19,756 nucleotides of DNA from Candidatus Omnitrophota bacterium. Its GTDB lineage: Bacteria > Omnitrophota > Gorgyraeia > Duberdicusellales > 4484-171. Location: positions 1 through 19,756 of the forward strand of contig JALOCC010000033.1 of NCBI GenBank assembly GCA_023227945.1, read 5' to 3'. A model generated the notes under the pieces. That model saw only the letters and a list, made by a program, of their open reading frames with translations. It searched no databases and was not told where the DNA came from. Within the stretch, counting starts at the first letter, position 1, and each line of letters starts with the position of its first letter. Below, piece by piece: positions 1 through 7,691 of the stretch. A program made the translations under genes and the position numbers.

Positions 1-1
1 A

Positions 2-1978
2 GGGGTATTAGGCATATTTTGGGATATCACTGAGCGTAAGAAAGCAGAAGATGAAATACGCAATCTGAATAAGCAAGTAGAGTTCATACTTGGAGCTACA
101 AAGACCGGCCTTGATATTATAGATTCTAATTTCAATTTGATATATATCGACCCGGAATGGCAAAAAGTTTATGGAGACCCGGAAAATAAGAAATGTTACC
201 GGTATTTTATGGGCAGAAATAAAGAATGCCCTGATTGTGGTGTTAGAAAAGCTTTTGAGACGAAAAAAGCTGTGATTACCGAAGAGATTTTGGTAAAAGA
301 GGGAAACCGTGTTGTGCAGGTAACCAGCATTCCATTTCAGGATAGAAAAGGCGATTGGCTTGTAGCTGAAGTTAATGTCGATATTACCCAGCGCAAGCAG
401 ATGGAAGAAGAGCTGCTTTTAAGCGAAAAAAAGATTCGTGCTCTCTTCGACCAGACTTTTCAGTTTATCGGCATGATGACGCCGGATGGGAGGCTAATTG
501 AGGCGAATAAGACGGCTATGCAGTTTGCTGGAATCGCTGAAGTTGATTGCATAGGCAAGTTTTTCTGGGACACGCCCTGGTGGGCTCATTCAAAAGAGAT
601 GCAAGGCAGGCTGCGTGAAGCTACGATAAAAGCGGCTGGTGGCCAATCGGAATTTTTTGAAGCAACCCACCTTGCTGCCGATAAAAGCATTCACTTTATA
701 GATTTTTCGCTTAAACCAGTTAAAAATCGAGATGGAAAAGTTATATTTATTATTCCTGAAGGGCGTGATATCACCGAGCACAAGCGGATTGAAGATGAAT
801 TGAAGAGATATCGTGAGCATTTGGAGGAGCTTGTTAAAGAAAAAACAGAGGCAATAGAGGAAAGTGAGAAAAAATTCAAGGCCATATTTGAAAATTCTAG
901 AGACGGTATCCTCCTGGCGGATGCAAAGACTAAAAAATTTAGCTTGTGTAACAAAATGATGACTAATATGTTAGGATATACCGAGGAAGAGATAAAAAAT
1001 CTTAGCGTAAAAGATATTCATCCAGAGAAAGATCTGGCACGAATTGTGGAAATATTTGAAAAGCAGGTGCGGGGGGAGTTGATGACTGCAGATGGTTTGC
1101 CTGTAAAGAGGAAAGATGGCAGTATCTTTTATGCGGATATTACTACGTCATTAATAACTTTATTCGGTGACAAAATACTCGTGGGTAGTTTCCATAATGT
1201 TACTGTGCGCAAGGAAGTTGAAGACATACTGAAACGTGACAAAGAAACATTCGAAAGGCTTGTTCAAGAAAGAACAAAAGAACTGCTTGAGATACAGATG
1301 GAACTAGAGAGAACAAAGCGCCTTTCTGATATTGGAGTATTGGCGGCTACTGTTGCGCATGAGCTTCGAAATCCCTTGGCTGTGATAGATATGGCTGTTT
1401 ATAATATCAAGCGAGAAATAAAAACACCGGATATTGATAAATACATTGCAGATATCGAAAAAAAAATAAGGGAAAGCAATCAGATTATCAGCAACCTCCT
1501 TTTTTACTCGCGTTTAAAGCCGCCTCACTATGAAAATGTTAACATGTTTAATATTATCGAGGAATCAATAGTCACCGTCAGAAACTACCTTAATAAGGGC
1601 GTATCGATAATTAAGAACATTAATTCGTTTGAGGGTATTTTTATAGAGGTTGACCCTATTCAAATTAAAGAAGTTTTTCATAATATATTAAATAATGCCT
1701 GCGACGAGGTTATGCCGGCGAAGGGACAAATAGAGATTATGGGTATATGTGAAGATGGATTTATCAGGGTTGTCTTTAAAGATAACGGACAGGGAATGGA
1801 TAAGGAGACTTTAACAAAAATATTTGATCCATTTTTCACAACAAAAGCGAAAGGAATAGGCCTCGGGCTTACAGTCTGCCAGCAGATAGTTAATCTGCAT
1901 CATGGTTCAATTTGTATTGAGAGCGAAGTTGGGAAAGGAACCACGGTTATGATTTGCCTGCCAAAAAAGAAAAAATAA
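2..1978 (+). CDS. Multi-PAS sensor histidine kinase (5' partial)
   Basis: The frame is open from base 2, so the gene starts upstream of the window; a TTG at 137 is not the real start. The first visible residues (WDITERKKAEDE) are the end of a PAS/PAC domain. Three further PAS modules follow, each ending in a DIT/NVT-type PAC motif near 390, 770 and 1200. The first carries a Cys pair, CPDCG, seen in a common PAS subtype. A short coiled segment leads to the HisKA domain with the H-box HELRNP (phospho-acceptor His codon 1358-1360), then a HATPase domain with N-box NNACDEV, G1 DNGQGMD, F-box DPFFTTK and G2 GIGLGLT. No transmembrane segment or receiver domain is visible in this part. It is probably a cytoplasmic or upstream-anchored sensor kinase. 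Its signal and partner are unknown, and the terminator downstream separates it from the arsenic operon. Confidence 0.93.
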   Translation, partial: GVLGIFWDITERKKAEDEIRNLNKQVEFILGATKTGLDIIDSNFNLIYIDPEWQKVYGDPENKKCYRYFMGRNKECPDCGVRKAFETKKAVITEEILVKEGNRVVQVTSIPFQDRKGDWLVAEVNVDITQRKQMEEELLLSEKKIRALFDQTFQFIGMMTPDGRLIEANKTAMQFAGIAEVDCIGKFFWDTPWWAHSKEMQGRLREATIKAAGGQSEFFEATHLAADKSIHFIDFSLKPVKNRDGKVIFIIPEGRDITEHKRIEDELKRYREHLEELVKEKTEAIEESEKKFKAIFENSRDGILLADAKTKKFSLCNKMMTNMLGYTEEEIKNLSVKDIHPEKDLARIVEIFEKQVRGELMTADGLPVKRKDGSIFYADITTSLITLFGDKILVGSFHNVTVRKEVEDILKRDKETFERLVQERTKELLEIQMELERTKRLSDIGVLAATVAHELRNPLAVIDMAVYNIKREIKTPDIDKYIADIEKKIRESNQIISNLLFYSRLKPPHYENVNMFNIIEESIVTVRNYLNKGVSIIKNINSFEGIFIEVDPIQIKEVFHNILNNACDEVMPAKGQIEIMGICEDGFIRVVFKDNGQGMDKETLTKIFDPFFTTKAKGIGLGLTVCQQIVNLHHGSICIESEVGKGTTVMICLPKKKK

Positions 1979-2044
1979 ATATTTAATAATACGGTAATAT
2001 CCGGCAGCATCATTTAGGTGCTTATATTTGGGGGAAGGTATAGT

Positions 2045-2081
2045 ATCCTGATTGGAAAAATCAATCAGGATTTTTGTTTTT
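2045..2081 (+). terminator. Rho-independent terminator after the histidine kinase
   Basis: A perfect 10-bp stem (ATCCTGATTG at 2045-2054 with CAATCAGGAT at 2062-2071), a 7-nt loop and a T-rich tail (TTTTGTTTTT). It ends the kinase transcript about 70 nt after its stop and insulates it from the next operon. Confidence 0.9.
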
Positions 2082-2100
2082 AGATAGGTAAAGAGATTAA

Positions 2101-2128
2101 TTGACACAATAAAAAAATATGCTAAGCT
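2101..2128 (+). promoter_or_regulatory. Predicted promoter of the arsenic operon
   Basis: A consensus -35 TTGACA (2101-2106) is followed after 16 nt by TAAGCT (2123-2128), a weak -10 preceded by an extended-10 TG (2120-2121). Transcription would start near 2135, inside the palindrome listed next. The -10 is poor, so the exact start is uncertain. Confidence 0.55.
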
Positions 2129-2151
2129 GTTATGAACATATGTTCATAACA
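2128..2151. promoter_or_regulatory. Perfect 24-bp palindrome, candidate operator
   Basis: Each half-site is TGTTATGAACAT, and the two halves are exact reverse complements with no spacer. The site touches the predicted -10 and covers the predicted transcription start, the position expected for a repressor. The nearest regulator is the DUF134 protein encoded by the first gene of the operon, so autoregulation by that protein is the simplest reading. This is inference from position and symmetry. Confidence 0.7.
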
Positions 2152-2182
2152 AACGTTACCTATATCTTATCTTTTGAAATAT

Positions 2183-2311
2183 GTATCACATAACACGTAT
2201 CCTCGCCACCATATAAAAATATTTAGGCGAGTCCACTTGGAGTGGAGGTAGCACGTCACGTAATCATTAGAGGATGAAAAAACATAATACCTGTTGCCTG
2301 CGACGTGATAC
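2183..2311 (+). promoter_or_regulatory. Structured 5' leader of the arsenic operon
   Basis: The 361-nt gap between the kinase and the DUF134 gene contains, after the operator, a leader with nested complementary segments. GTATCAC (2183-2189) pairs with GTGATAC (2305-2311); CTCGCC (2202-2207) with GGCGAG (2226-2231); CCACT (2233-2237) with AGTGG (2241-2245); and CACGTC (2252-2257) with GACGTG (2302-2307). AGGTA (2246-2250) with TACCT (2288-2292) would cross the last pairing. No terminator lies in it. The element is not a riboswitch class that I recognise, and some of the pairings may be chance. Confidence 0.35.
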
Positions 2312-2339
2312 TTAACCAATATGAGGTATATTAAAATTT

Positions 2340-2645
2340 ATGAGGCCTAAAAAAACAAGATGGGTTAAGTGCGAGCCTGGGGAGAGGTGTTTTAAGCCGG
2401 TATGTAAACCTTTAAACAGGCTTACGTGTGTGTGTTTAACTTTGGATGAGTTTGAAGCCATAAGATTAGCTGACCTTGAGGAGTTAAAGCAGATTGATGC
2501 GGCTAAAAAACTAAAAATATCGCGGCCGACATTCTCGAGGATTATATCGTCTGCACACAGCAAGATTGCTGATGGATTGGTTAATATCAAAGCCATTAGA
2601 ATTGGCGGTGGTTGCTGCAAGATTGGCGGAAGGAGTAAGAAATGA
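2340..2645 (+). CDS. DUF134 (UPF0251) family DNA-binding regulator, Cys-rich
   Basis: This 101-aa protein matches the DUF134 family: a basic, proline-containing N-terminus, the signature LTLDEFEAIRLADLE (about 33-47), a sigma-70 region-4-like helix-turn-helix (about 48-75, with SRPTFSRI) and KIADGLV before a glycine-rich end. It has seven cysteines: C11, C17, C22, C30, C32 and the pair C92-C93. That gives possible thiolate ligands for As(III) or another soft metal. The GAGG at 2323-2326 is about 13 nt from the ATG, a long spacing. Its TGA overlaps the arsP ATG (ATGA). Being first in an ars operon that lacks arsR, it is the likely operon regulator, inferred to bind the palindrome at 2128-2151. 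Family assignment is firm; arsenic sensing is a hypothesis. Confidence 0.88.
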   Translation: MRPKKTRWVKCEPGERCFKPVCKPLNRLTCVCLTLDEFEAIRLADLEELKQIDAAKKLKISRPTFSRIISSAHSKIADGLVNIKAIRIGGGCCKIGGRSKK

Positions 2646-3847
2646 AGGAGTGGAAAAAGTTTCTTTATATCTTAGCCATATTCTTAGGATGTTTTTATCT
2701 GCCGGTAGAGAATTTACGATTTACCCTGCTAGAAAATAATTTTCTAACGGGGTTTACCAATGCTATCCTTGAAGCTCTTGCTCTTGTTAAATGGTATGCC
2801 CGGGAGCATGTTATTTTGTGCCTTGTCCCGGCATTCTTTATCGCAGGAGCCATTTCGGTATTTGTCAGCCAGGCATCAGTCATAAAATATTTTGGCGCAA
2901 AAGCTAATAAATTTCTTTCATATGCTGTTGCTTCGATATCAGGAACTATCCTTGCCGTGTGTTCCTGTACGGTGCTCCCGTTATTTTCCGGTATATACAA
3001 ACGCGGCGCAGGCCTGGGCCCCGCGATTGCTTTCCTATATTCCGGTCCTGCCATAAATATTTTGGCTGTTATTCTAACGGCACGTATTCTTGGCTGGCAA
3101 TTGGGGTTGGCAAGAGCCATAGGTGCTATTATGTTTAGCGTTGTAATCGGCTTATTAATGCATCTCATTTTTTTAAAGGAAGAACGAGAACGTCATGCCA
3201 CCGGTGATTTTAATGTAGGTGAGATAAAAGAAACCCGTTCTTTGGGTAAAACAGTTCTATATTTTGCTTCAATGGTTGCGTTTCTTGTTTTTGCTAACTG
3301 GGGTAAACCCCTTGAAGGTGACTATGGGATATGGACTTTGGTGTATCAATATAAATGGTGGATAGCTGGTTTTTCATTTATCAGTTTACTGGTTATGATT
3401 TTTAAATGGTTCAAAAAGGATGAATTAAAGGAATGGACTTCTGCAACCTGGGGCTTTGCTTTACAAATCCTGCCGCTTTTATTGGGCGGCGTGCTCATTT
3501 CCGGATTTCTATTGGGCCGAGTTGGCCATGAGGGCGTTATTCCTTCCAGTTTTATAGAGGCACTTGTCGGAGGCAATTCTTTGCGGGCAAATTTCTTTTC
3601 TTCGATTGTTGCGGCGTTTATGTATTTCGCTACTCTTACTGAAGTGCCGATTTTACAAGGATTAATTGGTTCAGGTATGGGCAAAGGTCCGGCGCTTGCG
3701 CTTCTTCTGGCCGGGCCCGCATTGAGTTTGCCTAGTATGCTTGTAATTAGAAGTGTCATTGGTACAAAAAAAACAGTTATATATGTTTCTTTGGTTGTTA
3801 TCATGGCTACAGTTACGGGAATGATTTTTGGTTTTATTGCCGGTTAA
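2642..3847 (+). CDS. arsP: ArsP-type permease (DUF318/COG0701), organoarsenical efflux
   Basis: A 401-aa polytopic inner-membrane protein with about ten hydrophobic segments in two halves joined by a charged loop near residues 180-200. The family signature CSCTVLP lies at about 107-113 (C107, C109), followed by GAGLGPAIAFLYSGPAIN; a partly similar segment (GKGPALALLLAGPALSLPS) occurs in the second half. Characterised ArsP proteins of this family export trivalent organoarsenicals such as methylarsenite, and the paired cysteines are the expected binding site. The gene overlaps the DUF134 gene by 4 bp and lies 24 bp before arsM, whose product makes methylarsenite, which supports that substrate. 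Other COG0701 permeases have unknown or different substrates, so function rests on context as well as family. Confidence 0.85.
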   Translation: MKEWKKFLYILAIFLGCFYLPVENLRFTLLENNFLTGFTNAILEALALVKWYAREHVILCLVPAFFIAGAISVFVSQASVIKYFGAKANKFLSYAVASISGTILAVCSCTVLPLFSGIYKRGAGLGPAIAFLYSGPAINILAVILTARILGWQLGLARAIGAIMFSVVIGLLMHLIFLKEERERHATGDFNVGEIKETRSLGKTVLYFASMVAFLVFANWGKPLEGDYGIWTLVYQYKWWIAGFSFISLLVMIFKWFKKDELKEWTSATWGFALQILPLLLGGVLISGFLLGRVGHEGVIPSSFIEALVGGNSLRANFFSSIVAAFMYFATLTEVPILQGLIGSGMGKGPALALLLAGPALSLPSMLVIRSVIGTKKTVIYVSLVVIMATVTGMIFGFIAG

Positions 3848-3871
3848 GTTAAACGAAAAGGGAGTTATAAG

Positions 3872-4705
3872 ATGAAAAAAGATACAAAAAATATTAAAGA
3901 CGTGGTTAAAAAAGGTTATGCCAAAATTGCAGTTAATGAAGTTTCGTGTTGTTCTGGAGGTTCGTGTTGTCCAGGCATAGCGCAAGCTAAAGATATAAGC
4001 AAGATTGTCGGTTATACTGATAAAGAAATGAATGTAGTTCCTGATGGTGCTAATTTAGGCCTTGGCTGTGGAAATCCTGTGGCTATCGTATCTTTGAAAG
4101 AAGGTGAGGTTGTGCTTGATCTGGGCAGCGGTGCTGGATTTGATGCTTTTCTTGCTTCCCCTAAAGTAGGCAAGACTGGACGTATTATTGGCGTTGATAT
4201 GACTTCTGAAATGATTAAAAAAGCGCGTACGAATGCTAAAAAAGGAAACTATACAAACGTTGAATTCAGGCTTGGCGAGATTGAAAAGCTTCCGGTTGAA
4301 AATAATTCAATTGATGTAATTATTTCAAACTGCGTGATCAATCTTTCTCCGGATAAAGAAAGTGTTTTTAGCGAAGCTTTTAGGGTTTTAAGGCCGGGCG
4401 GAAGGCTTATGGTTTCAGATCTTGTTTTGGTAAAGGAGCTGCCGGCAATTATTAAAGATTCTGTTGAGGCTTATGTGGGCTGTCTTGCCGGAGCGATTAT
4501 GAAGGATGAATACTTGGAATATATCAAGGAAGCCGGGTTTAAAAACGTAGATGTTGTAAGCGAGACTAATTATCCTATTGAGGCGATGGCGAATGATATC
4601 ACCGCACAGATTGTCAAAAGTAATCCCGGCATAAAACAGAAAGACCTGCAAGGCGTTGAAAGTTCAGTAGTAAGTATTAAGGTTAGTGCGTTAAAACCTA
4701 AATAA
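3872..4705 (+). CDS. arsM: Arsenite S-adenosylmethionine methyltransferase
   Basis: A 277-aa class I SAM-dependent methyltransferase that methylates As(III) in the cytoplasm. SAM motif I is VLDLGSGAGFD (81-91), with GVDMT following (107-111). The three conserved catalytic/As-binding cysteines of ArsM are present: C66 in GCGNP, C154 in SNCVINLSPDK and C204 in YVGCLAGA. Two extra vicinal pairs, C26-C27 and C32-C33, form the CC-rich N-terminus common in bacterial ArsM. A ribosome site GGGAG lies about 8 nt before the ATG. In an anaerobe the methylarsenite product would stay trivalent and toxic, so the adjacent ArsP exporter makes sense. Identity is very likely; the degree of methylation cannot be read from sequence. 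Confidence 0.94.
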   Translation: MKKDTKNIKDVVKKGYAKIAVNEVSCCSGGSCCPGIAQAKDISKIVGYTDKEMNVVPDGANLGLGCGNPVAIVSLKEGEVVLDLGSGAGFDAFLASPKVGKTGRIIGVDMTSEMIKKARTNAKKGNYTNVEFRLGEIEKLPVENNSIDVIISNCVINLSPDKESVFSEAFRVLRPGGRLMVSDLVLVKELPAIIKDSVEAYVGCLAGAIMKDEYLEYIKEAGFKNVDVVSETNYPIEAMANDITAQIVKSNPGIKQKDLQGVESSVVSIKVSALKPK

Positions 4706-4718
4706 GAGGAAGGAAATT

Positions 4719-4952
4719 ATGAAAATTGAAATATTGGGAGTGGGCTGCTCTAAATGTAGGCAATTAACTGCAAACGCGGAAATGGCGCTTAAAGAGCTTA
4801 GTATTTGTGGGGACATTTCAAAAGTAACGGATATTGGAAAAATTACCGAATACGGCGTGATGATGACACCGGCGCTTGCAATCGATGGCAAAGTGGTTTC
4901 TTCAGGCAAGGTATTGACGAAGGATGAGATAAAAAAATTAATAGCCGGATAA
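4719..4952 (+). CDS. Small thioredoxin-family protein (redox-active disulfide), possible ArsE
   Basis: A 77-aa thioredoxin-fold protein of the short 'redox-active disulfide protein' type. It has a beta strand, then the active site CSKC (C10, C13), a helix, the cis-proline motif MMTPALAIDG, and a last helix. It has no signal peptide, so it acts in the cytoplasm. A strong ribosome site GAGGAAGG precedes the ATG by 5 nt. It sits between arsM and arsF, the place where an arsE-like component of an arsEFG group would be, and it could also supply electrons to ArsC. I assign the fold firmly and the ArsE label only tentatively. Confidence 0.87.
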   Translation: MKIEILGVGCSKCRQLTANAEMALKELSICGDISKVTDIGKITEYGVMMTPALAIDGKVVSSGKVLTKDEIKKLIAG

Positions 4953-4962
4953 GGAGAGCTGT

Positions 4963-5379
4963 ATGCGCAAGAAAACATTGTTGGTTCTGTTTATGCTTGG
5001 ATTCATCACAGTTTATTTTGCCGCCGATAAGCCATCAGATAGCAAAGTAACAGCATATTATTTTCACGGAAACTATCGCTGTTCTACCTGTCGTAAACTT
5101 GAACAGTATTCCAAGGAAGCGATAGAATCAAATTTCAAAAACGAGCTTGCTTTGGGGAAATTGGCTTTTATTGCAGTTAATATTGATGAAAAAGGTAATG
5201 AACATTTCGTGAAAGATTACCAGCTTTATACAAAGTCCCTTGTATTGTCTTTGGTCAAAGATGGCAAAGAGATAAAATCAAAAAATCTTACTAAGATATG
5301 GGAGTATGTTCGTGATAAACAAAAATTCTTTGATTACATCAACGAAGAGGTAAATAATTTCTTAAAGGAAGCGCAATGA
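4963..5379 (+). CDS. arsF: ArsF family protein (exported thioredoxin-like)
   Basis: A 138-aa protein with a short N-terminal hydrophobic signal or anchor (about residues 4-20, after MRKK, possible cleavage after FAA) and a thioredoxin-like body. The motif YRCSTCRKLE carries a CxxC pair (C40, C43). This motif marks the family annotated as nitrophenyl compound nitroreductase subunit ArsF, known from an arsEFG operon linked to nitroaromatic arsenical resistance. The ribosome site AAGGAG lies 6-7 nt upstream, and its stop overlaps arsG by 4 bp (ATGA), pointing to translational coupling. The signal sequence places it at or outside the membrane, next to the ArsG permease. No classical flavin nitroreductase domain is visible, so the reduction chemistry should be treated as a family label. 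Confidence 0.8.
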   Translation: MRKKTLLVLFMLGFITVYFAADKPSDSKVTAYYFHGNYRCSTCRKLEQYSKEAIESNFKNELALGKLAFIAVNIDEKGNEHFVKDYQLYTKSLVLSLVKDGKEIKSKNLTKIWEYVRDKQKFFDYINEEVNNFLKEAQ

Positions 5380-6068
5380 CAGATATTTTGATTACTTTTG
5401 GCTCGGCATTATGGCTTGGGGTATTAACCTCAATAAGCCCTTGTCCTTTGGCTACCAACGTAGCAGCCATATCGTTCTTAGCAAAAAAGATAACTCATCC
5501 ATTTTTTGTTTTACTCTCCGGAATCGCCTATACCGTGGGTAGAATGGCTACCTATGCGATACTAGGATTTATACTCATCAATTCAATATTGAGCATCCCG
5601 CAGGTGGCGCAGTTTTTGCAAAAATATATGACCAAAGCCCTTGGGCCCATTCTGATTGTTACGGGATTAATTTTACTTGATGTAATTAAGATAAACTTTA
5701 CGGGATTATCGCTTTCCCAAAAGCATCACAGCAAACTTGTTGAAGCAGGTGTTCTGGGAGCATTTTTATTAGGAGCGATATTCGCTCTCGCGTTTTGTCC
5801 GGTATCAGCAGCTCTTTTCTTCGGCAGCCTCATTCCGTTTGCGCTTCAGTCTAAGTTTGGGGCAATACTACCTTTTATTTATGGAATCGGCACAGGGCTT
5901 CCGGTATTAATGTTTACTATCGCCATTGCCGCAGGCATTACTTCGTTAAGTCACTGGTTTCATAGGCTTGCAAAATTGGAATATTATATGCGAAAAGTTA
6001 CTGGCGTTATTTTTATTCTTGTCGGTATTTATTACCTGGCATTAAATCTTTTGAAAGTTGGAGGTTAA
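5376..6068 (+). CDS. arsG: ArsG-type permease (DsbD/CcdA-like membrane protein)
   Basis: A 230-aa integral membrane protein with about six hydrophobic helices in the DsbD/CcdA superfamily. The first helix ends in the motif [14 protein letters not shown] (C23), and a partner cysteine lies in [14 protein letters not shown] (C141), the paired-cysteine layout of this fold. The motif is typical of the subgroup called ArsG, described as an efflux permease for aromatic aminobenzyl arsenicals. The fold also suggests moving electrons from a cytoplasmic thioredoxin to an exported partner, here the 77-aa thioredoxin and ArsF encoded just upstream. Which of the two roles applies cannot be decided from sequence. 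Its stop is 2 bp before acr3. Confidence 0.82.
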   Translation: MTDILITFGSALWLGVLTSISPCPLATNVAAISFLAKKITHPFFVLLSGIAYTVGRMATYAILGFILINSILSIPQVAQFLQKYMTKALGPILIVTGLILLDVIKINFTGLSLSQKHHSKLVEAGVLGAFLLGAIFALAFCPVSAALFFGSLIPFALQSKFGAILPFIYGIGTGLPVLMFTIAIAAGITSLSHWFHRLAKLEYYMRKVTGVIFILVGIYYLALNLLKVGG

Positions 6069-6070
6069 TA

Positions 6071-7117
6071 ATGAAGGAAGCCATAACAAAAAAAATGTCT
6101 TTTTTTGATCGTTATCTTACTTTATGGATATTCTTGGCAATGGCAATTGGAGTCGTGTCCGGGTATCTCTATCCGCAGATTGTAAATTTTTGGAATCAAT
6201 TCCAGGTTGGTACAACCAACATTCCTATCGCTATCGGCTTGATTCTAATGATGTATCCGCCGCTGGCAAAAGTGAAATATGAAGAATTAGGCGATGTGTT
6301 TCGCGATTTTAGGGTCTTGGGATTATCTTTGGTTCAGAACTGGATTATAGGTCCGGTTTTGATGTTTTTATTAGCGATAGTTTTTTTACGCGGCTATCCC
6401 GAATATATGATTGGTCTGATTATGATTGGCCTGGCGCGATGCATTGCTATGGTTATTGTTTGGAATGATTTAGCCCGAGGAGATACTGAATATTGTGCCG
6501 GCCTTGTTGCTTTTAATTCTATTTTTCAGGTATTATTCTACTCTGTTTATGCTTGGGTGTTTATCACAATCTTGCCCGCCTGGTTCGGCCTAAAGGGGAA
6601 GACAGTTAATATTACAATGGTGCAAATAGCCCACAGCGTTTTTGTCTACTTAGGTATACCTTTTTTAGCTGGAATTATCACGCGCCTCGCCCTTATTAAA
6701 ATAAAAAATAAAGAGTGGTATGAAAATAAATTTATCCCGGCAATAAGCCCGATAACCTTGATTGCCTTATTGTTTACTATCGTGGTAATGTTTTCGCTTA
6801 AGGGTGAGTATATCGTAAAAATTCCCTTGGATGTAATTCGTATTGCTATACCGCTTCTGATTTATTTCATAGTGATGTTTTTGATTTCATTCTATATGGG
6901 AAAGAAGTTTAATGCCGGTTACGCTAAAACAGCAACGCTATCTTTTACCGCCGCAAGCAACAACTTCGAATTGGCGATTGCGGTTGCGGTAGCTGTATTC
7001 GGAATAAACTCCGGCGCAGCATTTGCCGCGGTTATTGGGCCTTTAGTTGAGGTTCCCGTTCTTATTGGTCTTGTAAATGTTTCGCTCTATTTTAAGAGGA
7101 AGTATTTCGATGGATAG
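6071..7117 (+). CDS. acr3: Acr3-family arsenite efflux transporter
   Basis: A 348-aa inner-membrane carrier with about ten hydrophobic helices, matching Acr3/ArsB3 over its whole length. Family motifs are visible: [17 protein letters not shown] in an early helix, [13 protein letters not shown] with the essential conserved cysteine (C124), and [15 protein letters not shown] with the conserved glutamate (E300). It exports arsenite driven by the proton-motive force. GGAGG lies 6 nt upstream of the ATG. The end of the gene overlaps the arsC start by 8 bp. It is sometimes named arsB, but it belongs to the Acr3 family, unrelated to the 12-helix ArsB. Confidence 0.95.
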   Translation: MKEAITKKMSFFDRYLTLWIFLAMAIGVVSGYLYPQIVNFWNQFQVGTTNIPIAIGLILMMYPPLAKVKYEELGDVFRDFRVLGLSLVQNWIIGPVLMFLLAIVFLRGYPEYMIGLIMIGLARCIAMVIVWNDLARGDTEYCAGLVAFNSIFQVLFYSVYAWVFITILPAWFGLKGKTVNITMVQIAHSVFVYLGIPFLAGIITRLALIKIKNKEWYENKFIPAISPITLIALLFTIVVMFSLKGEYIVKIPLDVIRIAIPLLIYFIVMFLISFYMGKKFNAGYAKTATLSFTAASNNFELAIAVAVAVFGINSGAAFAAVIGPLVEVPVLIGLVNVSLYFKRKYFDG

Positions 7118-7529
7118 GAAGAAAGTTTTATTTATTTGCGTACATAATTCTGGCCGCAGCCAAATGGCTGAAGCGTTTTTAAAGCAAATGGCAGGGGACA
7201 GGTTTGAAGTAGAAAGCGCAGGGCTTGAGCCCGGTGCACTAAATCCTTTAATTGTTGAAGTAATGAAAGAAATAGGCATAGATATTTCTCAAAATAAAAC
7301 TAAAAGCGTTTTTGATTTTTACAGGCAAGGCAAACAATATGACTATGTAATCACTGTTTGCGGCCAGTCGCAGGCTGCTAAATGCCCGGTTTTTCCCGGG
7401 GCTGTTCAACAGCTACACTGGGGATTTGATGACCCTTCGGCTTTTAAGGGAAGCTGGCAAGAGAAACTGGAAAAAACAAGACAAGTGAGAGATGAGATTA
7501 AGCAAAAGATTAAGGAATGGATAAAGTGA
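7110..7529 (+). CDS. arsC: Arsenate reductase, low-molecular-weight phosphatase type
   Basis: A 139-aa ArsC of the LMW protein tyrosine phosphatase fold. It reduces arsenate to arsenite, with electrons from thioredoxin. The P-loop CVHNSGRS (CX5R, nucleophile C10) and the redox pair C84 (VITVC) and C92 (KCPVFPG) are all present. Their spacing fits the group with one extra residue between the two later cysteines compared with the S. aureus type. I choose the ATG at 7110 because AGAGGAAG lies 7 nt upstream and the family begins just before KKVLFIC; a GTG/ATG extension starting at 7077 would only read acr3 sequence in another frame. It is the last gene of the operon. The usual Asp after the second cysteine is Gly here. 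Confidence 0.95.
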   Translation: MDRKKVLFICVHNSGRSQMAEAFLKQMAGDRFEVESAGLEPGALNPLIVEVMKEIGIDISQNKTKSVFDFYRQGKQYDYVITVCGQSQAAKCPVFPGAVQQLHWGFDDPSAFKGSWQEKLEKTRQVRDEIKQKIKEWIK

Positions 7530-7577
7530 TTTTACGAATTTTCAAATAAGCCGATAAGCTGTCCTAAATGTTACTGC

Positions 7578-7605
7578 TTGATAAATATGAACAGTGTGGT
7601 ATAAT
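7578..7605 (+). promoter_or_regulatory. Strong promoter upstream of the DEAD-box helicase
   Basis: TTGATA (7578-7583), a 16-nt spacer and a perfect TATAAT (7600-7605), which is also preceded by an extended-10 TGG. Transcription would begin near 7612, about 20 nt before the terminator hairpin listed next. Confidence 0.75.
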
Positions 7606-7629
7606 TAATTAATTGGATTAGAATTCTTA

Positions 7630-7663
7630 AGCCGTAGAGGGAACTAGCCTTTACGGTTTTTTT
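7630..7663 (+). terminator. Intrinsic terminator between promoter and helicase start
   Basis: An 11-bp stem (7630-7640 with 7648-7658; core GCCGTA/TACGG, two G-U pairs), a 7-nt loop GAACTAG and a run of seven T (7657-7663). It would terminate the ars operon read-through, but also RNA started at 7612, giving an RNA of about 50 nt unless bypassed. It may therefore serve as an attenuator of the helicase gene. Confidence 0.8.
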
Positions 7664-7691
7664 CTTTAGCTAACTTTTGTTTAAAAATAAC

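Noticed and set aside
2695..3168. Antisense 157-aa open frame inside arsP
   Set aside because: It is the shadow of a well-supported membrane protein gene; its translation shows no family motif and no ribosome site.
3346..3804. Antisense 152-aa open frame inside arsP
   Set aside because: Same reason: opposite strand of a clear coding region, with no recognisable domain.
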